Below are positions 1 through 4,425 of a stretch of DNA of 5,483 nt, piece after piece. The stretch spans positions 1 to 5,483 of the forward strand of contig JACNIV010000092.1 of the NCBI GenBank assembly GCA_014382915.1. Direction: 5' to 3'. The notes beneath the pieces are model-generated. The model saw only the letters and a list, made by a program, of their open reading frames with translations. It had not been told where the DNA came from and searched no databases. How positions within the stretch are numbered: position 1 is the stretch's first letter; each line of letters opens with the position of its first letter. This DNA is from Candidatus Cloacimonadota bacterium. Its GTDB lineage: Bacteria > Cloacimonadota > Cloacimonadia > Cloacimonadales > TCS61. The position numbers and the translations under genes were made by a program.

Positions 1-499
1 TTTATTTTCAGAAGAAATAACTTTTGAAGAGAAATTCAATGCTGGCAACAAAGAAATTGCAAGTGTCTTTATGAACGATAAATATATTGCGATCAGCCCC
101 CTCATTTCTCCCAGGATTTGTTTAGGAATACTAAAAGCGAAAAAGCTGAGTGATGATCGATATTTTGAATCGATTTTTTATGTTCATGCCTTCGACACTT
201 TCAGCGTTTTCAAAGTTTATGGAGTTGCTTACCGAGCTAATGCGTTCATATCTGATAATACAAGGTCTGGTGTATATTTATTAGCAAATGGTGGAGTTGA
301 TTATATACAATATGATACCGGATATTTTTGTTTTGCTGGTGAAAATTGTAATTCTAGAATTATTGGACGCGGATTTGTAAATATCGCTATAGGTTTTGGA
401 TATAGTTTCGATCTGAAAAATGATTCGTACTTGCGCTTGGAATGGGATTTAGGTTTGAAATGGCTTGGGAGCAACATCTATATTTCTTATGTGTGGTGA
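1..499 (+). CDS. Probable outer-membrane beta-barrel protein, C-terminal part (5' end outside window)
   Basis: The reading frame is open from base 2, with no stop before the ATG at 71, so that ATG is probably internal and this is the last 165 residues of a longer protein. No enzyme motif is recognisable. The visible part has many short segments alternating polar and hydrophobic residues, rich in Tyr, Phe and Gly (for example GRGFVNIAIGFGYSFDL near residues 121-137). It ends in strands LRLEWDLGLKWL and NIYISYVW with a terminal Trp. Alternating strands and a C-terminal aromatic residue are typical of outer-membrane beta-barrels, where the last strand acts as the BAM recognition signal, so an outer-membrane location is inferred. 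The TGA stop lies 4 nt before the lpxK ATG, so the two genes are probably co-transcribed and may be translationally coupled. The family is unknown; it could be a porin-like, Omp85-like or lineage-specific surface protein. Confidence 0.6.
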   Translation, partial: LFSEEITFEEKFNAGNKEIASVFMNDKYIAISPLISPRICLGILKAKKLSDDRYFESIFYVHAFDTFSVFKVYGVAYRANAFISDNTRSGVYLLANGGVDYIQYDTGYFCFAGENCNSRIIGRGFVNIAIGFGYSFDLKNDSYLRLEWDLGLKWLGSNIYISYVW

Positions 500-500
500 G
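495..500 (+). promoter_or_regulatory. Weak ribosome binding site of lpxK
   Basis: GGTGAG lies 3 nt before ATG 504 and overlaps the TGA stop of the preceding gene. It matches the Shine-Dalgarno core imperfectly and is very close to the start. This suggests that lpxK translation relies partly on ribosomes finishing the upstream gene. It supports ATG 504 over the upstream TTG 465 and ATG 489, neither of which has a better-placed purine-rich site. Confidence 0.4.
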
Positions 501-503
501 AAA

Positions 504-1505
504 ATGCAGAATATCATAGAAAATCATTTATACAAACGCTCTTTACTTTCTTATCTACTCTGGCCGATATCATTCAAATATTCTTTGATATTAAAATTAC
601 GACGACTGCTTGCTAATCAGGGATATCGAAGTAAATGCAAGATCATCAGTGTGGGGAACATCGTCAGCGGCGGCAGCGGGAAAACACCACTAACCATCTT
701 TTTAGCAAAACACCTTACTGAGAAAGGATTCAATGTTGCTGTTTCTCATCGTGGGTACAAAGGAAAGTTTGAGCATAAAAATAAACTAATCTCAGACCAC
801 AGTGACGTTTTTGATTCTGCCAGAGATGCAGGTGATGAAGCATTCCTGCTGGCTACTAAACTGCCGGGAATTCCTGTGATAACCGGCAGAAACAGGAAAA
901 GATCAATTCAAATTTTGGAAGAAAAATATCCGGATTTGGGATACATTATTCTGGATGATTCCTTCCAGCATCTTAAAGTTTTTCACGACCTGGATTTTGT
1001 TATATTCAACGAGATCGGTGGGATTGGTAATGGCTTTGTGCTTCCTGCAGGAATTCTGAGGGAGCCTCTTTCTGCTCTTAAATTTGCAGACTACATTGTT
1101 TTTAATGGAAAAGGAGAAATTCCCTGGCTATTATTAAAATACAATAAACCAATCCTGCGGGGTGGATATAAAGTAAACCGATTTTATGACACAGATGGAA
1201 ATGATATAACACCTGTTGGTAAGATTGCTCTACTTTCCGCAATCGGTCTTCCGAGATCATTTGAGAAGACGATAAAAGAAGCTGGGCTTTTTTATGAGAA
1301 ACATTACCGCTTCCCCGATCATTACGATTTTAAAGATAAAGCAATTCTGCAGAAGATAGAAACCGAATTGAAGAAAGAAAAAATAGATTATCTTCTCATT
1401 ACAGAAAAGGATTTTGCTAAATTAAGATTCATAGAACATAACCTGCCATTGGTAGTTGTGGAAGTAGAATTTAAGCTTTTGAATCTTGAAGAAATGAAAA
1501 TGTAG
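504..1505 (+). CDS. lpxK: Tetraacyldisaccharide 4'-kinase (lipid A 4'-kinase)
   Basis: LpxK uses ATP to phosphorylate the 4' position of tetraacyldisaccharide 1-phosphate, giving lipid IVA, at the cytoplasmic face of the inner membrane (Raetz pathway). From ATG 504 the protein is 333 aa, normal for the family. A hydrophobic N-terminal segment (about residues 13-35) fits the membrane anchor. The P-loop SVGNIVSGGSGKTP covers residues 49-62, followed by SHRGYKG (81-87), AGDEA (109-113), a DDSFQH motif (151-156; DDGFQH is more usual), LPAGILREPL (180-189), FPDHYDF (270-276) and TEKDFAKL (300-307). Asp111 and His273 line up at a constant offset with the catalytic Asp99/His261 pair I recall for Aquifex LpxK. 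ATG 504 has a GGTGAG weak ribosome site at 495-500. TTG 465 and ATG 489 are in frame but overlap the upstream gene and lack a better site. The TAG stop is part of a palindromic repeat. Confidence 0.95.
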   Translation: MQNIIENHLYKRSLLSYLLWPISFKYSLILKLRRLLANQGYRSKCKIISVGNIVSGGSGKTPLTIFLAKHLTEKGFNVAVSHRGYKGKFEHKNKLISDHSDVFDSARDAGDEAFLLATKLPGIPVITGRNRKRSIQILEEKYPDLGYIILDDSFQHLKVFHDLDFVIFNEIGGIGNGFVLPAGILREPLSALKFADYIVFNGKGEIPWLLLKYNKPILRGGYKVNRFYDTDGNDITPVGKIALLSAIGLPRSFEKTIKEAGLFYEKHYRFPDHYDFKDKAILQKIETELKKEKIDYLLITEKDFAKLRFIEHNLPLVVVEVEFKLLNLEEMKM

Positions 1506-1562
1506 GATTCGTTTTCCAAACGAACCTTGAAATCCCGGTCTGTTCGGGAGAACAGACTCTAC
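1502..1562. repeat. REPIN-like inverted pair of GTAG-hairpin elements
   Basis: Two related palindromic units face each other between the convergent genes. The plus-strand unit (1502-1526) begins with GTAG and folds as TTCGTTT / TCC loop / AAACGAA (arms 1508-1514 and 1518-1524), with outer CC at 1525-1526. The minus-strand unit (1562 down to 1537) begins with GTAG and folds as GTCTGTTC / TCCC loop / GAACAGAC (plus-strand arms 1538-1545 and 1550-1557), also ending in CC. A 10-nt spacer (1527-1536) separates them. Comparing the 7-bp stems, the three differing positions (T to C, C to T, T to C) are each matched by the complementary change in the other arm, so pairing is conserved while sequence is not. 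A GTAG foot, a small hairpin and an inverted pair match the described architecture of REP/REPIN elements; assignment to that class is inference. No T-tract follows either hairpin, so neither is a standard Rho-independent terminator. Confidence 0.6.
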
Positions 1563-2743
1563 CTGAATAGTTCGTAAGCTTTCAGAAAATCAATTTTGAC
1601 TAAATAATCAGTCTTTTCCTGCTCATACTGCAATCCACCACCCGGGAAAGTTACTTTGTTATATTGGAATTGTATAATGTCTTTGTAATGCAAATTTAAA
1701 CCATAACCTTTTGTATCTCCGACTATTTCTCCCTCTCGGTCAACATATTGCCCTTTCCGAATGGAAAAGATATCTAAAAATGTATACTCTATACCTTCTC
1801 CCCAGACGCTTGGATTAAACTCATCTTTTTCACCGTATTGAGCATTATCCTGACTATAATAAATTGAAAACAGATTATTAATAAAAAACCTTACGTTTTC
1901 ATTATCCAGTTCTTGTATAATGTTCAAACCAAGTGAAAACTTTCCCGAGAAGGCTGAATGCGTTCCCCAGGGAAGAGGATCGGAGTCATTGATATAAGTT
2001 ATTTCCTCTTTGGATGGATTCAAATAATAGATTCCTCCGGTAATATCTAAAGTGCAAAAACCACCCAGTGCATTCATCTTATTGAATGGACTTATCCGAC
2101 CAATCAACCCAATTCCCGTAGAATGAGCATCTGCTATAAAAGACAGACTATCTGGTGTCGCACCAGCACCTTGTGTAGCTAAATCGCTGTGTATTATATC
2201 ATAATTAAAGCCAATTGAAAGGTCTCTATAATACTGCAGGGAACGAATGTTCTCGTTAGTAATAAAATTGGATATAAATTCTAAAGAGTTTATACCTAAA
2301 GCAAATTTTGAACAGGCATCGTAAGATTCAAAAGTTCCTATAACATTACCAAATTCATCCGTCTGTTCCTGTTCACCATAATTCATTACAGTTCCCCAAC
2401 GGTTTTTAGCGCTGGGAGCAGGTAGTAGAATTCCAATCCCGTTCCAGCCATAACTTATATAGGATGATTGATGGTACATATCAAAATCAATCCAAGGTGA
2501 ATCTTCTAACCAGGGATCATGAGAATAGCCATAAGCAAAACCTGTATGATAGCCAAGTTTGGCAGGATTACTCCATACGCTCAAAGGGCTGGTATTCCAG
2601 ATATTAGCTGTGCCGGAATCAAGTCCCAAAGCAACATCTGTAGCAGAGGGGTTAATTAATGTGAAAATACAAGCAGATTCAGAAATACCATGCATTCCGG
2701 AAAACATTAAAATGCAAATAAGAGCCAATACAAATTTTTTCAT
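1559..2743 (-). CDS. PorV/PorQ-like (FadL-type) outer-membrane beta-barrel protein
   Basis: A 394-residue secreted protein of unknown exact function. It opens with a signal peptide: MKK, a hydrophobic core to about residue 16, and probable cleavage near SESA|C (residues 21-25). A lipobox is not convincing because position -3 before Cys25 is Glu. The mature N-terminus (about 32-64) has INPSATDVALGLDSGTANIW followed by SNPAKLG, closely resembling the PSAR..AMGGA...W/YNPAGL signature of the PorV/UPF0164 group of FadL-like barrels. The rest is Gly/Tyr-rich beta-strand-like sequence with many Asn/Asp turns and no enzyme motif. Relatives serve in type IX secretion (PorV) or hydrophobic solute uptake, but no T9SS gene is present here, so the role is open. 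The last residues are ELFR, so the usual terminal Phe is followed by one Arg before a TAG that lies in the repeat. The start is fixed by an AGGAGG site 4 nt upstream. It is separated from the symporter by a palindrome and 141 nt, so it is probably transcribed on its own. Confidence 0.7.
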   Translation of the reverse strand: MKKFVLALICILMFSGMHGISESACIFTLINPSATDVALGLDSGTANIWNTSPLSVWSNPAKLGYHTGFAYGYSHDPWLEDSPWIDFDMYHQSSYISYGWNGIGILLPAPSAKNRWGTVMNYGEQEQTDEFGNVIGTFESYDACSKFALGINSLEFISNFITNENIRSLQYYRDLSIGFNYDIIHSDLATQGAGATPDSLSFIADAHSTGIGLIGRISPFNKMNALGGFCTLDITGGIYYLNPSKEEITYINDSDPLPWGTHSAFSGKFSLGLNIIQELDNENVRFFINNLFSIYYSQDNAQYGEKDEFNPSVWGEGIEYTFLDIFSIRKGQYVDREGEIVGDTKGYGLNLHYKDIIQFQYNKVTFPGGGLQYEQEKTDYLVKIDFLKAYELFR

Positions 2744-2747
2744 TTTT

Positions 2748-2753
2748 CCTCCT
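2748..2753 (-). promoter_or_regulatory. Strong ribosome binding site of the PorV-like gene
   Basis: On the minus strand a perfect AGGAGG is followed by four A residues and then the ATG at 2743. It is the best Shine-Dalgarno match in the window and decides the start. It suggests a highly translated gene, as expected for an abundant outer-membrane protein. Confidence 0.75.
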
Positions 2754-2795
2754 GTTTACCCAACAAAGTTTTGTTACAATTTCAATACAGGTCAG

Positions 2796-2823
2796 AAGTT
2801 AGAATTTTCAAAGTTTAAGTCAA
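2796..2823 (-). promoter_or_regulatory. Possible sigma-70-type promoter for the PorV-like gene
   Basis: On the minus strand TTGACT (2823-2818) is a good -35 hexamer. After 16 nt it is followed by TAACTT (2801-2796), a poor -10 with three of six consensus bases. It lies downstream of the symporter's 3' palindrome and about 50-80 nt upstream of ATG 2743, where a promoter for this gene would be expected. The sigma consensus of this lineage is unknown to me, so the call is tentative. Confidence 0.25.
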
Positions 2824-2846
2824 CTTTTTTATTGGGTGTAATAGAA

Positions 2847-2872
2847 AGGGGTGATTCACGAATCACCCCTAC
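2847..2872 (-). repeat. GTAG-footed perfect palindrome after the symporter gene (possible REP element or weak terminator)
   Basis: Perfect 11-nt inverted arms AGGGGTGATTC (2847-2857) and its complement (2860-2870) are separated by only 2 nt. On the minus strand the element starts with GTAG (2872-2869), whose last two bases enter the stem. It begins 12 nt after the TAA stop of the symporter. On the minus strand the 3' arm is followed by TTCTATT, only mildly T-rich, so it could end symporter transcription but is not a classic terminator. Palindromes of the form GTAGGGG...CCCCTAC are, to my recollection, common intergenic repeats in many bacteria; this was not checked. Confidence 0.55.
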
Positions 2873-2884
2873 ATTTCTTCGCTG

Positions 2885-4321
2885 TTAATTCTTTTTCTTC
2901 CCAAACAAACTAAAAATCGGGACCAATGCCAGTGACGATAACATTCCCACGCTTCCAGCCTGCGGAACCATCTGTGCACCCCAGGTAAAGAACAAAATCA
3001 GGCAAATTATAAGACCGCCGATAGATGCAGTGATTGCGCCAGCTTTATTTACTTTTTTATTAAAAAGTCCCCAGATGAAAGGACCCAGGAATACAGAAGC
3101 GATGGCACCCCAGGAGATGGAAAGTATCGTTACGATAACTGCCGGTTTTTGCATCGCCAGCAGCATAGAAATAATAATAAAGAACGCACTTCCTATTCTA
3201 ACCAGCTTGGTAAGAGACTTATCGGAAGCATTCTTATTAAGATAACCTTTGTAAAGATCCTTGGTAATAGATGAACTGGAAATAAGCACCAGAGAAGCCA
3301 GAGTGGACATCGAAGCAGCCAGTATAAGCAGTAGAATAACAACCGTAAGGGCAGAAGGAATCACGGTTACCAGAAGTTCCGGCATAAGAGCATCAAAAAC
3401 AGGTTTGCCATTAATAAAAGCATTTGGATTTGCGGTTGGAGTTAAGAATATCCTGGATAATGCACCTGTAAAATATGCTGTTCCTGTAACGATCAACGCA
3501 AATACGGTTGATGCCCACATTCCTACTCTAACCGATCTTTTATCTTTGATCGCATAAAATTTTTGTAAGAGTTGTGGCATGGCAAAGGGTGCAATACTTG
3601 TAAGAAAAACCAACGAAAACAGGGGAATAAATCCGGAAGGTCCAATCGGAGCAGCAAGTTTGGGATTAATACTTTTAAGAGCGGTAAAAATATTCGGCAA
3701 ACCACCACCTTTAGATATCGTGCAGGCAAGAAGGATAAAAACGCCGATCGTCATGATCATTCCAAAAACCACATCGATCATTGCCATAGATTTATAACCA
3801 CCCAATACGAGGTAAATACCTGTGAAGATTCCCATAAAAAGCAGCACATACATATAAGGCATCTGGAAGGTTATTTCAAAAAGATAGCTGAGTCCCATAA
3901 ATACTGCAGCCGTATATGGTATAAAAAATATGAATATTGCAGCCGATGTAAATATCTTCAAAAATGAACAATTATATCTGGCTTCCAATAATTCGGGCAT
4001 GGTTTGAACGTGCAATCTTCCTGTTTCCTGTTTGATCTTATTGCCCAGCAGAATCCATACACCAAGCGTTCCTAAAAATGTATTTCCAATTGCGATCCAC
4101 AGACCGGAAAGTCCAAAAGCCCAGCCGATCTTACCAGCAAAACCTATGAAGAGAACCGCAGAAAAATAGGCTGTGCCATAACTGAATGCTGTCATCCACG
4201 GACCAACTTTTCCACCGGCGAGCAGAAAATCACTGAAAGATTTAGTTTTACGTGAACCCAGAATGGCAACCACTATCACAAGCACAGCATAAGCAAAAAC
4301 AGCAATATATCTTGCTAACAT
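2885..4321 (-). CDS. Sodium:solute symporter (SSS family, SLC5/PutP-PanF-like)
   Basis: A 478-residue inner-membrane protein that should couple Na+ entry to uptake of a small solute; the substrate cannot be read from the sequence. About 13 hydrophobic segments can be counted (near residues 5-22, 45-62, 72-92, 122-145, 156-174, 183-201, 230-248, 268-288, 316-337, 376-390, 396-419, 428-446 and 457-473), the normal SSS count. Family signatures in order are DFLLAGGKVGPW (31-42), GGYKSMAMIDVVFGMIM (174-190), PQLLQKFYAIKDKRSVR (249-265) and ASMSTLASLVLISSSSITKD (336-355). Ser339/Thr340 in the last match the Na+-binding Ser-Thr pair of PutP TM8 (core numbering). Length and ends look complete. ATG 4321 has AGGAG 5 nt upstream. 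It lies 91 nt downstream of ackA on the same strand, and no clear promoter is seen in that gap, so co-transcription is plausible. Proline, pantothenate and monocarboxylate are all possible substrates. Confidence 0.88.
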   Translation of the reverse strand: MLARYIAVFAYAVLVIVVAILGSRKTKSFSDFLLAGGKVGPWMTAFSYGTAYFSAVLFIGFAGKIGWAFGLSGLWIAIGNTFLGTLGVWILLGNKIKQETGRLHVQTMPELLEARYNCSFLKIFTSAAIFIFFIPYTAAVFMGLSYLFEITFQMPYMYVLLFMGIFTGIYLVLGGYKSMAMIDVVFGMIMTIGVFILLACTISKGGGLPNIFTALKSINPKLAAPIGPSGFIPLFSLVFLTSIAPFAMPQLLQKFYAIKDKRSVRVGMWASTVFALIVTGTAYFTGALSRIFLTPTANPNAFINGKPVFDALMPELLVTVIPSALTVVILLLILAASMSTLASLVLISSSSITKDLYKGYLNKNASDKSLTKLVRIGSAFFIIISMLLAMQKPAVIVTILSISWGAIASVFLGPFIWGLFNKKVNKAGAITASIGGLIICLILFFTWGAQMVPQAGSVGMLSSLALVPIFSLFGKKKN

Positions 4322-4326
4322 AAATA

Positions 4327-4331
4327 CTCCT
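4327..4331 (-). promoter_or_regulatory. Ribosome binding site of the symporter gene
   Basis: On the minus strand AGGAG is followed by TATTT and the ATG at 4321, a near-ideal 5-nt spacing. It supports this start and immediately follows the repeat-like sequence of the spacer. Confidence 0.7.
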
Positions 4332-4333
4332 TT

Positions 4334-4354
4334 TTAGCCACAAAGACACGAAGG
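4334..4354. repeat. Possible dispersed intergenic repeat fragment (GCCACAAAGACACGAAGG type)
   Basis: The plus-strand segment TTAGCCACAAAGACACGAAG strongly resembles a low-complexity intergenic phrase (CCACAAAGNCACNAAG) that I remember from many environmental bacterial genomes. Nothing in it looks coding or promoter-like. The identification is from memory alone and no second copy occurs in this window, so confidence is low. Confidence 0.3.
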
Positions 4355-4364
4355 AAACCTTGTC

Positions 4365-4384
4365 ATCCTCACAAAAGTGGGGAT
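4365..4384. repeat. Short hairpin in the ackA-symporter spacer
   Basis: ATCCTCAC (4365-4372) and GTGGGGAT (4377-4384) form an 8-bp stem with an AAAA loop. On the plus strand one pair is a T-G wobble; on the minus strand, which is transcribed here, it becomes a C-A mismatch. The flanks GTC...CTC give GTCATCCT...GGGATCTC, resembling the frequent GTCATCCTGAG...GGATCTC intergenic repeat, recalled and not checked. There is no T-tract, so a terminator between ackA and the symporter is not supported. Confidence 0.4.
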
Positions 4385-4399
4385 CTCTCTTGTATTTCT

Positions 4400-4425
4400 C
4401 CTTCCTAAGCTTCTACTTGGGAAGG
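4400..4425. repeat. Palindrome spanning the ackA stop codon
   Basis: CCTTCCTAAG (4400-4409) and CTTGGGAAGG (4416-4425) pair over 10 positions with a single T-G wobble (C-A mismatch in the minus-strand transcript), around a 6-nt loop (4410-4415). The ackA TAG stop (4415-4413) sits in this loop and is part of a minus-strand GTAG (4416-4413). The palindrome therefore covers the last codons and first 3' bases of ackA. It may be a REP-like unit or a 3'-end mRNA structure. No T-run follows on the minus strand, so it is not a standard intrinsic terminator. Confidence 0.5.

Noticed and set aside
465..503. Upstream TTG (465) and ATG (489) as lpxK starts
   Set aside because: Both overlap the upstream gene, add residues not typical of LpxK, and have no well-spaced ribosome site; ATG 504 directly after the upstream stop is simpler.
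861..889. Inverted repeat CTGCCGG / CCGGCAG inside lpxK with a 15-nt loop
   Set aside because: It encodes the conserved LPGIPVITGRNR stretch of LpxK, so the symmetry is explained by coding sequence; it has no GTAG foot and is not near a gene end.
1502..1562. Bidirectional Rho-independent terminator between the convergent genes
   Set aside because: Neither hairpin is followed by a T-tract on its outgoing strand, and the shared GTAG feet with covarying stems fit a repeat element better; some termination effect remains possible.
2559..2888. 109-codon plus-strand open frame across the start of the PorV-like gene and its leader
   Set aside because: It overlaps the signal-peptide region in antisense, runs through the palindrome and promoter region, and its translation shows no recognisable domain.
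3572..3967. 131-codon plus-strand open frame opposite the symporter gene
   Set aside because: It lies fully antisense to a well-supported membrane protein, its Lys/His/Arg/Cys-rich translation resembles no protein I know, and it has no supporting context.
4334..4366. 10-codon minus-strand leader peptide (ATG at 4366 to TAA) before the symporter gene
   Set aside because: The only purine-rich sequence directly abuts the ATG with no spacing, and the ORF lies wholly in repeat-like sequence; there are no regulatory codon runs or attenuator structure.
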